Shown: positions 26,697-35,836, numbered from the stretch's first letter. The stretch: DNA of 64,000 nucleotides from Pseudoalteromonas piratica (GCF_000788395.1 NZ_CP009889.1:1240001-1304000), one strand, 5' to 3'. Notes: generated by a model not told the origin, from the sequence alone. Made by a program: numbers and translations.

Positions 26697-29141
26697 ATGG
26701 ATATTCATTTCAACAAATCTTGTTTGCTTGTTGTAAGCGCACTCAGTTTAATTGGCTGTGGCGGTGGCAGTAGCTCAAAAGAAAACACAAACACCAATAA
26801 CGAAAACATTGTTCAAAATATCGCTCCTAGCGTATCACTTACAAATCAGACCGTTATAGAAAAGTCCGAAGTCATCATTTCAGCTTCAGCTTCCGACACA
26901 GATGGCACAATTCAGTCATACCAATGGCAACAAACCAGCGGTATTAATGTTGAATTATCAAATACAACCGGCAATCAGCTGACATTTTCTGCGCCATCGA
27001 TTGTAGAAAAAACAGAATTAACGTTTAAGGTAACGGTTGCCGATGATGATGGCGCACAAACATCTGAAAGTATAACACTCACCATCGAACCAAATATCAT
27101 TGCCAGCTTTACCCTCTCTGGTGAAATCACAACAGGTAAGGCAATCGCAAATGCTAATATTACGGCGCAATTAGGTGATCTGCAATTTACTACCCAATCC
27201 AATGAAGTGGGCAGTTATCAACTCAACATTAATGTTGATGATGACTACCAAGACAAACTATTAACATTATCAGCAACAGGTTCCAGCACCAATAGTGTGA
27301 TCAAATTAGTTTCTGAACTTGGAAACATAGATGATGTTGTTGAACTTGCAGAAAGTCACGAAAACAAATTATCAACTGATGAACATATTGGTTTAAAACT
27401 TAGCCATTTTAGTACCGTAGTTGCAGCGTTAATGGTGCAGCAAAACAGTAATCAAGCTTTAGCCAATGTTGAACAATACCAATTAGCACTAAATAACTTA
27501 AATTTCGGTATCGTTAAAACCTATGCTGCAATGAATAAGTATTTGATTGATAATATTATTGATTTACCAACTGAACTTGTGCCAGACAATTTCGAAAATA
27601 CTTATCAGCTTTTTACAAATAAGCAGGCCATTTCGAGTCTATTTTATGCTTTCAATAACTATGACCGTTATTTATTAAATGATCTTGAACATGACGTTTT
27701 AGTGACTGATCAAGCGTTTGGAAAAAGTGTTAAGCTAGAATTTAATAAACCTTACTACTTAGGTTTTGGAAAACTGGTACTTAATGAGAATGGGACTGGT
27801 TCGTTAATAACATTACAGGCAAAAGAACAAAGCGCGATTACTTGGACTCAAAATGATTCAGGCCTAAATATAGTGTTTGACGAACCGATTTTCTATCATA
27901 TTGAGTATATCTATCCTAAAAACTCTTATGAACAAGTACAAGCATTTGGCTACATTAAAAATTATAATATTACTACTGTATTTACAGATAATAATCGATC
28001 TATCTTGCGTGTTAGTTTTGTAATCGAATACAAAGATATCTTCACTAAAGAAGTAATAGAAACCAATAACGAAATAACAGAAACATTCTTCAGTACCTTA
28101 TCTCAAAATAAGAAACTAACCAACGAGGTTTTAACGCCAATAAAACCAAGTAAAGACTACATAATTAGTATGTCTTTGCCAAATTTGCCACTGCATTATA
28201 ACTCTCCAAATGATCCTTCACCGGTAGCAATTGAAATGACTGCTGCAAAGGTTCGCTTTAATGCTGAGTCGAGCAAAACTGCAACAATCGAATCTGTTAT
28301 TGATAAAGATTTTAATACCGAGCTGCAAAATACTGAGTGGTCTATCAATAATGATGGTGAACTTGAACTAGCAACTGACAAACTTAACGTTAAAATTGCT
28401 AAATTACAGGATAAAGGTGAAGCGCAAGCTAAGGTTATGACATTCACTCAAGAGGTAATTGAATCGAATAAAGTGTCACCTGAAATCGGTAAAATATATG
28501 AAATAGATACTTCATTAACTTGGACTAATGAGAATGTACCTGGGGTATATATCTCCGAGAATAAATCTCAAGACTTAGACCCGTTAAATGTCGGATGGTA
28601 TGAATTAAGAGAAGATGGCTCGTTATCCTATTTTTATGTCTACCAATGGGCGGCAGCAGCTTCAGGAGAGATTGAAGATTACGCTATATTTGAATCCGTT
28701 GGCCTTTGGCGTATTATTGATAATGAGCTTGTTTTAAGGCGTTACCGAGGCAATGAAGATATCGTTGGTAATGTCGCTCATTGTCATTCAGAAAGCTGGG
28801 AAACAAATGCTAATAGTGAATGTATTTTGTATATTGAACGCCGTTGGCAAAATGTACAATTAACGGCTCAGCCAGACAATCAGCATGTTGTATTGCAAAA
28901 AACGCATTATTACATGGATTTTCAACGCTCGTACTTAGATCCTGACAATGAAATACCCGCAAATGAGCATATTTACTGGGATATTTCACAGCGCGTAACT
29001 GAGTTTACTAGATCCAATGAAAGGCCTGTTCAATTACCTGAGGATTATATTCCTATAAAAGATCGTACTAGCAGTAAAGCGACATCAGTCAAAACTAACG
29101 ATCCTCTATTCAATGATAAGTTAGAACTTGGTTTAAATTAA
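26697..29141 (+). CDS. Large surface lipoprotein with Ig/PKD-like N-terminal domain
   Basis: An 814-aa protein. The lipobox LIGC near residues 18-21 is followed by a Gly/Ser/Asn-rich linker. A K319-type Ig/PKD domain (about 45-130, SASASDTDGTIQSYQWQQ-like) comes next, then a carboxypeptidase-regulatory-like segment (ISGEI..GKAIANANITAQLG type, ~140-190). The C-terminal ~600 residues have no domain I recognise. It is probably anchored in the outer membrane. It stands alone between the phosphatase gene and a clear terminator. Confidence 0.75.
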   Translation: MDIHFNKSCLLVVSALSLIGCGGGSSSKENTNTNNENIVQNIAPSVSLTNQTVIEKSEVIISASASDTDGTIQSYQWQQTSGINVELSNTTGNQLTFSAPSIVEKTELTFKVTVADDDGAQTSESITLTIEPNIIASFTLSGEITTGKAIANANITAQLGDLQFTTQSNEVGSYQLNINVDDDYQDKLLTLSATGSSTNSVIKLVSELGNIDDVVELAESHENKLSTDEHIGLKLSHFSTVVAALMVQQNSNQALANVEQYQLALNNLNFGIVKTYAAMNKYLIDNIIDLPTELVPDNFENTYQLFTNKQAISSLFYAFNNYDRYLLNDLEHDVLVTDQAFGKSVKLEFNKPYYLGFGKLVLNENGTGSLITLQAKEQSAITWTQNDSGLNIVFDEPIFYHIEYIYPKNSYEQVQAFGYIKNYNITTVFTDNNRSILRVSFVIEYKDIFTKEVIETNNEITETFFSTLSQNKKLTNEVLTPIKPSKDYIISMSLPNLPLHYNSPNDPSPVAIEMTAAKVRFNAESSKTATIESVIDKDFNTELQNTEWSINNDGELELATDKLNVKIAKLQDKGEAQAKVMTFTQEVIESNKVSPEIGKIYEIDTSLTWTNENVPGVYISENKSQDLDPLNVGWYELREDGSLSYFYVYQWAAAASGEIEDYAIFESVGLWRIIDNELVLRRYRGNEDIVGNVAHCHSESWETNANSECILYIERRWQNVQLTAQPDNQHVVLQKTHYYMDFQRSYLDPDNEIPANEHIYWDISQRVTEFTRSNERPVQLPEDYIPIKDRTSSKATSVKTNDPLFNDKLELGLN

Positions 29142-29149
29142 GACGTTTT

Positions 29150-29174
29150 GAGCAGCTGAATAAATCAGCTGCTC
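29150..29174 (+). terminator. Terminator after lipoprotein gene
   Basis: A perfect 10-bp stem, gagcagctga (29150-29159) with tcagctgctc (29165-29174), followed by agctttt. Confidence 0.75.
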
Positions 29175-29478
29175 AGCTTTTCTAAAACGGTACGCATTTC
29201 TAACTAAATTCCAATACTCGCTCATCGCTAAAAAAACAAAACTCTCTAACTCAACTATCTAGCTAATTTCAATCTTTGCTAACTTAGCGCAAAAAACTTT
29301 TTGTTATATTAAAATTTAAGCCATTGTTTTATCAGTGTTTAAATATCGTCATTTCACAGTTCAATGTAACAAATTCAAAATTTTTTGTTTCTTTTTTAAA
29401 CCTTTTTAAGCCTTGCTTCGACTTAATAAATAACCTAAGCGAAAAATGCTTTACTTAACACACAATAGGAATAGAGAT
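29175..29478. other. Non-coding AT-rich spacer upstream of small peptide gene
   Basis: No gene is supported here. The stretch is AT-rich with A and T tracts and probably holds the promoter of the small peptide gene at 29479. Confidence 0.4.
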
Positions 29479-29619
29479 ATGAACACTTCAAACGCATTTG
29501 ATTTATTATTTACAGCGGGTTTAACCACTTTTGTTGTAGCAAGCCTGATTACGGCAGGTATGACAATGGCACTTGTAACTGGAACATTAATTGGCGCTAC
29601 TTACCTAGTGTTTAAATAA
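29479..29619 (+). CDS. Small (46-aa) hydrophobic membrane peptide
   Basis: The frame starts with ATG at 29479, with a purine-rich aggaatagag ribosome-binding site, and ends with TAA at 29617-29619. Residues ~10-44 are almost entirely hydrophobic or small (Gly, Ala, Thr, Val, Leu), giving one long or two short membrane helices, and the peptide ends in Lys. Conservation of the last 21 codons in a decayed second copy at 32557-32622 supports real coding. It is followed by a strong hairpin. Function is unknown; size and composition resemble type I toxin or other small membrane peptides, but there is no antitoxin evidence. Confidence 0.6.
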   Translation: MNTSNAFDLLFTAGLTTFVVASLITAGMTMALVTGTLIGATYLVFK

Positions 29620-29716
29620 CCAAATAAAGAGATAACCCAAGAAAACAAGGAATTGCTTATGCACAAAAGTATACGTTATTAAAAAGGCACTGAGTTTAAA
29701 ACTGAGTGCCTTTTTA
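29554..29716 (+). repeat. Direct repeat copy A (peptide 3' half + hairpin)
   Basis: This segment aligns without gaps to 32557-32719, an exact offset of 3003 bp. The most conserved blocks are the 3' coding end, the string gaattgct.atgcacaaaagta and the hairpin aaaaggcactgag. It includes the 3' half of the intact small peptide gene. Confidence 0.75.
29681..29716. terminator. Bidirectional hairpin terminator of copy A
   Basis: The arms aaaaaggcact (29681-29691) and agtgccttttt (29705-29715) pair around a gagtttaaaactg loop. It could end both the small peptide transcript and the convergent aerolysin gene. Confidence 0.75.
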
Positions 29717-29807
29717 TTTAAGAGTTTTCAAAAGTATTATTCGGGGATGGATTTAATTTATTCTTAATAAATAAAACTTAACAACACCACTCCCAAAGAC
29801 CTTTTGA

Positions 29808-31268
29808 TTAAATGTCTTTCATTTCAATTTTAACCACCACATTTGTAAAGCCTGCTTCTTCTAGTTGCTGCTTTAAAAGTGCCTGATGGGTGCGAGCATC
29901 GTAAGCACGCGATGTATTAAAAGTACGTGCGCCATTATTAAGAGGTGCCTCGTCTCCAAAGTAAACATTACCGGCAAATTGGCTTTGCGCATAGAAGTGC
30001 CCTGTTAGTGTGGTTTTCTTTGGTCTTAATACACGGCTTAACCAGTATTGCATGGTTGTTAAACTTGTTTGTTCTATCATCCAAGGCCAATCCCACTTTT
30101 TGTTTTCTCCTGGAATATTTCGGTGCTCCCACTGATAAGGGATACTTTTCTCTTGCCCTGCCCATCGACCAATAACAAAGTTAGCTGTTTCATTTGGACG
30201 GTTATCAGGGTGCGTTAATAAACCATTGCCACTCCATCGCATAAACCCATTAATTGTTAGGTCATAGGTAATGTCAGTATCAAATTCATAGGGATATGAG
30301 ATAGAAGACTTAAAGAGATCTACTTTGGCATTTAAACGTGTGAATGGTGGCACATTCGTACGCGCCTGCACAACAACACGTTCGCTCTCAGAACCACCAT
30401 TACTTTCACCCCAAGCTTGGTTTGCCGAGATTGTGACCGACAGCGAAGTATCCGATCCCCCTGTCACCGATGGTGATTTCCAAGTATTTGATAATGTCAC
30501 CGATTCAGAAATGCTATAGTCGTTGGTCTTAGACCAATTTGTTGACGTATCGTACTCTATGGTTACAACCGACATCTGATCTGCTGAAGTATTGTTAATT
30601 GCTGGCACAGAGACCGTTCTAATTAACTCTTTCTCAGTCGCAATCACATCACCAGTAATCTTATAAGAATCGGTATCCATTACGTATTCGAAGTTAGATA
30701 CATTAATGGTACTTTTCTCACCACAGCGATAACCAGAACAACTGCCCCCATTATAACCTCGGATATTCCAGCCATCACCTGCCCGCGTAACCTCCATATC
30801 CTCACCAACATAACTAGAACGATTACCTCCCACCCAAGCAAAACCCATATAATGAGCAAGATAGGAAAGCGGCTTAATAAAAGCTTCTTTTTGGTTTACC
30901 AATTGCCATTCAATTTGACTTTGGCTGCCCGGAGTAACATTAATAGCGCTTAATGTTGGGATTTCAGTCATCGGATTTTTCGGGTAACACCATGAGTTTG
31001 ACGCTGTACCGCGTTTAATTTCACCTGAATATCCCGGCCCCATAATTACCCAACCATCATCAAGACCTGTGATTTGCCATTTACCCATTTTTTTAACAAT
31101 ATCATTTCGGTAAATCTCAGCTTCACTTTTGGTGATCAGCCTATTTTGAGCAGAGCAAACACCTTCGCCTAGCGCTTCATATTGAATTTGATCGAGATAA
31201 ATAACCGAAGAGTTTGCATGGGTAAGACCTGCTTGGCCAATGAGCATTAACGCGAATAATTTTTTCAT
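29808..31268 (-). CDS. aerA: Aerolysin-family pore-forming toxin
   Basis: A 486-aa protoxin with a signal peptide of ~18 residues. Similarity to Aeromonas aerolysin runs over the whole length and is visible from memory: GKWQITGLDDGWVIMGPGY, SYLAHYMGFAWVGGN, YVGEDM, NWSKTNDY, SYPYEFDTDITYDLT, HPDNRPN, FAGNVYFG. All four disulfide cysteines are at matching mature positions (~20, 76, 159, 164). The beta-hairpin-forming Ser/Thr segment lies at ~240-280. The C-terminal activation region contains Arg448, Arg454 and Arg459, but no KVRRAR-type furin site. It should be secreted by a type II system, activated by proteolysis, and form heptameric pores in GPI-protein-bearing cells. A strong aggaag site precedes the ATG. 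The nearest gene, upstream, is a LysR regulator in the same direction. Confidence 0.95.
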   Translation of the reverse strand: MKKLFALMLIGQAGLTHANSSVIYLDQIQYEALGEGVCSAQNRLITKSEAEIYRNDIVKKMGKWQITGLDDGWVIMGPGYSGEIKRGTASNSWCYPKNPMTEIPTLSAINVTPGSQSQIEWQLVNQKEAFIKPLSYLAHYMGFAWVGGNRSSYVGEDMEVTRAGDGWNIRGYNGGSCSGYRCGEKSTINVSNFEYVMDTDSYKITGDVIATEKELIRTVSVPAINNTSADQMSVVTIEYDTSTNWSKTNDYSISESVTLSNTWKSPSVTGGSDTSLSVTISANQAWGESNGGSESERVVVQARTNVPPFTRLNAKVDLFKSSISYPYEFDTDITYDLTINGFMRWSGNGLLTHPDNRPNETANFVIGRWAGQEKSIPYQWEHRNIPGENKKWDWPWMIEQTSLTTMQYWLSRVLRPKKTTLTGHFYAQSQFAGNVYFGDEAPLNNGARTFNTSRAYDARTHQALLKQQLEEAGFTNVVVKIEMKDI

Positions 31269-31455
31269 TTACTACTTCCTTTTTAGTCATATATAAATTC
31301 AGTCCATGTATTTATAAACATCAGAAATAATGGACTGTTTGGAATAGTAAAAATGGCTAAAGCAGATTAATAGAGGCATCAATGAAAGTTAAATTTTCAA
31401 AAATGTTAGTTGTAATTTAGCTTTTTGGTTGGCAAATCAAACCTGGCTGACGACG

Positions 31456-32337
31456 TTAAATATCTATGCCACTCAAAGAACAGGTCAAAAAATCAATTAA
31501 ATAACGCGTACTTTTAGGGATTAATTTATCAGGCCAAATTAAATTAATGTCACGCTTAATAGGCTTAACATCGTCAAGGACATTTATGAGACGATTAGTG
31601 TTTAAGAATGGCTTTACACAATAAGCGGGACCGTAATAAATTCCGCGCCCTTCAACTGCAGCTAATGCGCACATTTCAATGTCATTTGAGACAAAATCTG
31701 GATGAGGTTGGAACACATGGCGTTCACCTGTGAGCGTGATAAAACCCCAATTCTCAAAAGGTGAGCAACAAATATGTGGAAAATGAGCCAGGTCATCAAA
31801 GTTTGCAGGCTTGCCATATTTCTCAATAAGAGTGGATGAGCATGCCATGACAAAATGCATCTGATTTATCACCTTACACATATACTGCGAATTTTCGAGC
31901 TGGCCAATTCTAATAGCCAAATCGAACTCGGTGGCTTTTAAATCTAATCGCTCATCAGACAGTAGCATATGTATCTTTATATTGGGGTGTAAGGTATTGA
32001 ATCGGCTTATCAAACCTGTGAAGTAAACACTTTTAATAAAGTTCTGTGGTGCAATCAGTTTAATTGTACTTACCTTATCTTCACCAATATTCTTAAAATC
32101 ACACAGAATACTTTGTAAATCTTCAACATGATTCAAACAATGCGCGTAAAAACTTTTACCCGGCTCAGTTAACCTTAAACTACCTCGCTCACGATAAAAC
32201 AGGGCTAGAGATAAATCGTCTTCAAGTTTTTTAATGCGTCTTTGTAACGTTGGCAATGGGATATTAAGTTTAACTGAAGCTTCATGAAAAGTTTTAAATT
32301 GGTTTGTTTTGATGAACAATGCCACGATATCTAGCAA
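31456..32337 (-). CDS. LysR-family transcriptional regulator
   Basis: A 293-aa regulator with an N-terminal winged helix (residues ~5-62, FHEASVKLNIPLPTLQRRIKKLE) and a substrate-binding effector domain (~90-290). The start codon is TTG at 32337, supported by a perfect AGGAGGT at 32343-32349 with 5-nt spacing; the first helix-turn-helix residues fit family length. It lies 187 bp upstream of the aerolysin gene in the same orientation, inside the pair of direct repeats, and may control the toxin. Unlike typical LysR loci it is not divergent from its presumed target. Confidence 0.88.
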   Translation of the reverse strand: MLDIVALFIKTNQFKTFHEASVKLNIPLPTLQRRIKKLEDDLSLALFYRERGSLRLTEPGKSFYAHCLNHVEDLQSILCDFKNIGEDKVSTIKLIAPQNFIKSVYFTGLISRFNTLHPNIKIHMLLSDERLDLKATEFDLAIRIGQLENSQYMCKVINQMHFVMACSSTLIEKYGKPANFDDLAHFPHICCSPFENWGFITLTGERHVFQPHPDFVSNDIEMCALAAVEGRGIYYGPAYCVKPFLNTNRLINVLDDVKPIKRDINLIWPDKLIPKSTRYLIDFLTCSLSGIDI

Positions 32338-32556
32338 GGTATACCTCCTGTAACGATTGAAGATAACTGCTCAGTCATATCTAAAATAAACAATTTATTT
32401 AGCGCAAATGTAAAACTGAGTTTTTATTCAAACTACTTAAGCGTACCTATTTAGGCAACAACTTTTTATTACTGTCATTAGTCAAACCGAAAGAAGAGCA
32501 GAAAATTCAAGGGCAGCGACATTGTGAAGAAATGAAAATGGCGGCTGATCTTTCCT

Positions 32557-32622
32557 GCAAGTATGACTATGGCTCATGTTGCAGGAACCTAATTTGGCGA
32601 AACTTGTTTAGTGGTTAAATAA
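32557..32622 (+). pseudogene. Remnant of second small membrane peptide gene
   Basis: Read in the frame homologous to codons 26-47 of the gene at 29479, it gives A-S-M-T-M-A-H-V-A-G-T-stop-F-G-E-T-C-L-V-V-K-stop. An in-frame TAA replaces the TTA of the intact copy, and the upstream sequence is no longer an intact frame. It is therefore a decayed duplicate. Confidence 0.65.
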
Positions 32623-32683
32623 CCTAATAAACAGATAGCACCAGAAAACAAAGAATTGCTGATGCACAAAAGTACATCCTATA

Positions 32684-32719
32684 AAAAAGGCACTGAGTTT
32701 AAAACTCAGTGCCTTTTTT
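32684..32719. terminator. Bidirectional hairpin terminator of copy B
   Basis: The stem aaaaggcactgag pairs perfectly with ctcagtgcctttt around tttaaaa. It ends 20 bp from the stop of the convergent S41 peptidase gene and probably terminates it. Confidence 0.8.
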
Positions 32720-32738
32720 ATTTACTATTTAGCATTGC

Positions 32739-33827
32739 TTATAACGCTAATCGCTCTATGCGCTTTTGCATTCTGTCGGCACGGGCAAGGTTTGTTTCGT
32801 TAGCTTTTAACTTCATTAATATGTGTTGTTGCGCAGCATTAAGCGCCTTATCAGCAGCTGTTTTGATATTTGGTTGCACACCGACACCTTCCCAATTAGT
32901 TTTTGTAATTGGATTAATCGAACGACCATTTGGTATAAAACTTTCAAAGTGACTTGTTAGCTTGATCATATCGCCTGGGTGGGCGCCGCCCCCCGTGACT
33001 TCACCAATAATGACAGCACGATTCAAATGCTTTAGCGTGTAGGCTAAATCCTCAGCTGCCGAAAACGTATCTTGACTAGTTAATATATAAACGGGGCGCT
33101 GTTGTCCATAGTGCTTACCACTCACTTGGTTGACAGTAAAACGTTTTTCCAGACGGTCTTCTTTACGGTAATAAATATCGCTGGTATTAGTACGCTCGTC
33201 CATAAAGTAGCTGGTAATTAAATCCACCATAGCCGGTTCGCCACCGCGACTTTCTCTTAAATCAAGAATAAGCGCATTAGTATAGCTAAGTAAATTCATG
33301 GCTGACGCAAGTTGAGGCCCGCCTTGGGCTGTTTCAGCAAATAACAACAAGTTGATATAACCAATATTAAACGGTAAACGCTGTACTTTTTCAAAACCAT
33401 AATTTAGCGACTTCATAAATTCAGCTTCATGCGCGGCAAATGCAGCTTTAGATTCTGGTGTTTCATCTGGGATCGGATGTGGGCTATACACAACATGTAA
33501 ATGTTTATCATCCGTAATTTTCATCAATTGCTCATTAATAATATTTGCGAAACTATCGCAATCATTGATTTTTGCAAATGCCTTTTGTGCTTGCTGCGCC
33601 TTTATATGAATCGCGAATTGCTCAGCCTTTTTAGGAAAAATATACCCATTCGTTAGCTGCTGTTGCAATGCATCTAATACGTTCTGCTGCACTTGGTGTG
33701 ATGCGCAATTTATTTCTGCTGCTTCAGCATCTGATTGTGCTTTGGCTACACCGCTAAAAGTCAGTAACGATAGTAGTAATGAGGCTAAAAAGCCCGGTTT
33801 TCTTGCATAATTGATTGTGCGTTCCAT
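32739..33827 (-). CDS. Exported S41-family peptidase
   Basis: A 362-aa protein with a signal peptide (to ~30) and a C-terminal S41 (tail-specific protease/IRBP) domain. Visible motifs are LILDLRESRGGEP (~190-202), the nucleophile region TSQDTFSAAEDLAYTL (~250-265) and GEVTGGGAHPG (~277-287). The N-terminal helical part (35-130) replaces the PDZ found in larger members. It is probably a periplasmic or secreted protease with unknown substrate. It follows the MarR gene by 14 bp, so the two form an operon under the MarR operator. Confidence 0.88.
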   Translation of the reverse strand: MERTINYARKPGFLASLLLSLLTFSGVAKAQSDAEAAEINCASHQVQQNVLDALQQQLTNGYIFPKKAEQFAIHIKAQQAQKAFAKINDCDSFANIINEQLMKITDDKHLHVVYSPHPIPDETPESKAAFAAHEAEFMKSLNYGFEKVQRLPFNIGYINLLLFAETAQGGPQLASAMNLLSYTNALILDLRESRGGEPAMVDLITSYFMDERTNTSDIYYRKEDRLEKRFTVNQVSGKHYGQQRPVYILTSQDTFSAAEDLAYTLKHLNRAVIIGEVTGGGAHPGDMIKLTSHFESFIPNGRSINPITKTNWEGVGVQPNIKTAADKALNAAQQHILMKLKANETNLARADRMQKRIERLAL

Positions 33828-33841
33828 AGTGTTCCCCTTGG

Positions 33842-34306
33842 TTACTTTAGTTTTTGATGTGCTTGTTTTATTCGTTCTAGGAATGAGTGCCTTTCTAATG
33901 CTTCAATCGCTTGTTCAGCAATAACACTCAGTGGTATTTGTAGTTCATTGTCGAGTGATTCAGCAGCAATGGCCGTTGCTCGCCAACACTTTTCAAGCTG
34001 CGTCATCATCGACTGGCCCTTTGTCGATAAGCTTATTTGCTTTTGCCGACTGTCTTTTTTGCTCACAGATATAGTTACAAGGCCCTTTTTTGCCATTGCT
34101 TGTACCGTTTGTGTAGCTGCTGGCTGCGTTATACCCACTTCTTTTGCTAGCTCACTTACCGAAGCAAGTTCATTTTTTGCAAGCATGCGCATAATAGGTG
34201 TGAAACGCGGCTTATAATCTAGTTCAAAGTCACGGTAGACCTGCTCTACCGAACCATCTAACAGTTCTATAAGGTGTCTAAGTGTCGTGCCTAATGTTCG
34301 TTTCAT
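33842..34306 (-). CDS. MarR-family transcriptional regulator
   Basis: A 154-aa MarR-type winged-helix protein (LASVSELAKEVGITQPAATQTVQAMAKKGLV as recognition region, split by eye at ~48-78; wing KDSRQKQISLS). I start at the ATG at 34306 because tgaggc lies 8 nt upstream; the longest frame begins at 34342, inside the operator. It probably represses itself and the S41 peptidase gene through the tandem dyads at 34326-34362. Confidence 0.88.
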   Translation of the reverse strand: MKRTLGTTLRHLIELLDGSVEQVYRDFELDYKPRFTPIMRMLAKNELASVSELAKEVGITQPAATQTVQAMAKKGLVTISVSKKDSRQKQISLSTKGQSMMTQLEKCWRATAIAAESLDNELQIPLSVIAEQAIEALERHSFLERIKQAHQKLK

Positions 34307-34325
34307 TTGTTGCCTCAAAATAATA

Positions 34326-34362
34326 CATAAGTGCTTATGCAAATAAATATATAAGTGCTTAT
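34326..34362. promoter_or_regulatory. Tandem MarR-type operator
   Basis: Two copies of ataagtgcttat occur at 34327-34338 and 34351-34362, spaced 24 bp apart. Each is an inverted repeat (ATAAG-TG-CTTAT). They lie immediately upstream of the MarR start, as expected for autoregulation. Confidence 0.7.
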
Positions 34363-34370
34363 GAAATATT

Positions 34371-34716
34371 AAAAGAGCTAGATTGTTACTAAATGTAATA
34401 CATGCTCGGTTTTATCATCTGCAATACGTTTAAAGCTAGGTTCGAGCATTTTTTATGTTCACTACCCCATACTAAATCATCAACAAAACACAACTCATTT
34501 ACATCTATTAACAAATAAACAGCAAAATACATCTCAATGAAATAATTGAAATAATTACTCTAAAATCACCTTCGACTGTGCTTACTGCTGTTTTTTAAAC
34601 CACTTTTTGGACAAAAAACATTGAATTGTTAATTTTTAGTAACAATACTGAGTTGACCTCTGAGGTCTGACAACCCAGAAAAACACACAATGACAACAAT
34701 TAGCTTGGAAGTTGAT
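34371..34716. other. Spacer upstream of lipase-like gene
   Basis: AT-rich with no supported gene. It presumably contains the promoter of the gene at 34717. A short frame starting at 34690 has a poorer ribosome-binding site. Confidence 0.35.
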
Positions 34717-35781
34717 ATGAATAAAAATAAAAGCAGTATCACGTTAAGCAGTATCTTTGCATGCGCAGCAGCGCTTTCAACAAGCTTTGCAGCAGCAAGT
34801 AAAGAATATAAAACAATCCTGATCCATGGATTTCAACCCGCACAATTACTTAATGCAGCAGGCACTGATGTGACAGCTGATGGTGCTAACTATTGGTCAT
34901 CTTACTGGGATCAACTGGCAGATGAACGTATAGACTGGCCGTCTTATGAACGTGTTGAAGGTAAAATTGCATCAGATTGGGTTTGGCCCAAACTAAAACA
35001 ATTTTCCCAATCAGGGTTATGTGACGCAGGCTGCGTTTTTGTCACCCACTCAACTGGAGACTTAGTTGCTCGTTATATTATCGACAACCAAGCAAATTGG
35101 TTGCAAAATGCCGGATTAAAGCCGTTGAATATTGTTGCAACCTTTGATATAGCTGGCGCCGGTGGTGGTAGTGAGTTGGCAGATATTGCTGTCAGTGCAT
35201 TATCAGGGGCAGCCTCTTGGAACCCACTTGTTGATGCTGCGCTCGAGTGGTGGCTAGGCAGCAATATTAATGAGGCAGTGGGTGTATTACACGACTTAAA
35301 AGTAAACAACGCACGTAACCTTGCGCCTATGCCCGATAGCAGAGCCCCCCGCTTACGCTTTGTTGCCGATGGTGATGACTTTTTTGGCGCAACTTCGTTA
35401 TTTATTCGTGGCAATGATGATGGCGTTGTAGCCACTCATTCCGCATGTGGTGCAAGTAGTGTTGCAGCTTATGGTAGCTGCAGTACAGATGTTGACACAA
35501 ACGGCCGAATCAAAACTCAAAACGACGCTGTATCTGGTTTTATGCCTTATCACTATCCAATGTTAATGTCTGACAATTACAGTCATAATAATATTCGTGA
35601 TGGCAGACATCGTGGTGATGTAACTGTTGCGATTAATCGTGTTGGGATTGCTGCAAATACAGTGTCATTTGATAGCTATGAAAAAACAACCGGCGCGTGG
35701 TTTTGGAAAAAAGAGTATCGCCTTGTTAATCAATCCGATCAGCTAAGCGCATCAGAATTAATTTATAACGCGATTCCCTAA
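34717..35781 (+). CDS. Secreted alpha/beta-hydrolase (lipase-like)
   Basis: A 354-aa exported protein with a signal peptide to ~28. The fold signature begins with the oxyanion strand TILIHGFQ (~33-40). The nucleophile elbow reads T-H-S112-T-G, so the first Gly of the usual GxSxG is replaced by Thr. A possible acid is in FVADGDD, and the His may be in the PYHYPM or DGRHRGD segment. Conserved Cys pairs (CDAGC; CGASS..GSC) suggest a disulfide-stabilised secreted enzyme. I use the second ATG (34717) because ggaag lies upstream. The substrate is probably a lipid or ester, not determinable here. It is followed 55 bp later by a membrane-anchored protein gene. Confidence 0.75.
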   Translation: MNKNKSSITLSSIFACAAALSTSFAAASKEYKTILIHGFQPAQLLNAAGTDVTADGANYWSSYWDQLADERIDWPSYERVEGKIASDWVWPKLKQFSQSGLCDAGCVFVTHSTGDLVARYIIDNQANWLQNAGLKPLNIVATFDIAGAGGGSELADIAVSALSGAASWNPLVDAALEWWLGSNINEAVGVLHDLKVNNARNLAPMPDSRAPRLRFVADGDDFFGATSLFIRGNDDGVVATHSACGASSVAAYGSCSTDVDTNGRIKTQNDAVSGFMPYHYPMLMSDNYSHNNIRDGRHRGDVTVAINRVGIAANTVSFDSYEKTTGAWFWKKEYRLVNQSDQLSASELIYNAIP

Positions 35782-35836
35782 CCCCTGGGCCCTGTTAACT
35801 TGCGGTTGGCAGGGCTATTTCTAGATGTGATATTTT

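Larger units (their letters stand above)
32557..32719 (+). repeat. Direct repeat copy B (decayed peptide 3' half + hairpin)
   Basis: This copy aligns ungapped to 29554-29716 at a 3003-bp offset. The hairpin part is nearly identical; the coding part has diverged more. Together the copies bracket the aerolysin and LysR genes. Confidence 0.75.

Noticed and set aside
32656..32952. A 98-codon plus-strand frame beginning in the repeat copy B
   Set aside because: It runs through a terminator hairpin and opposite the well-supported S41 peptidase gene; it has no ribosome-binding site and no recognisable composition.
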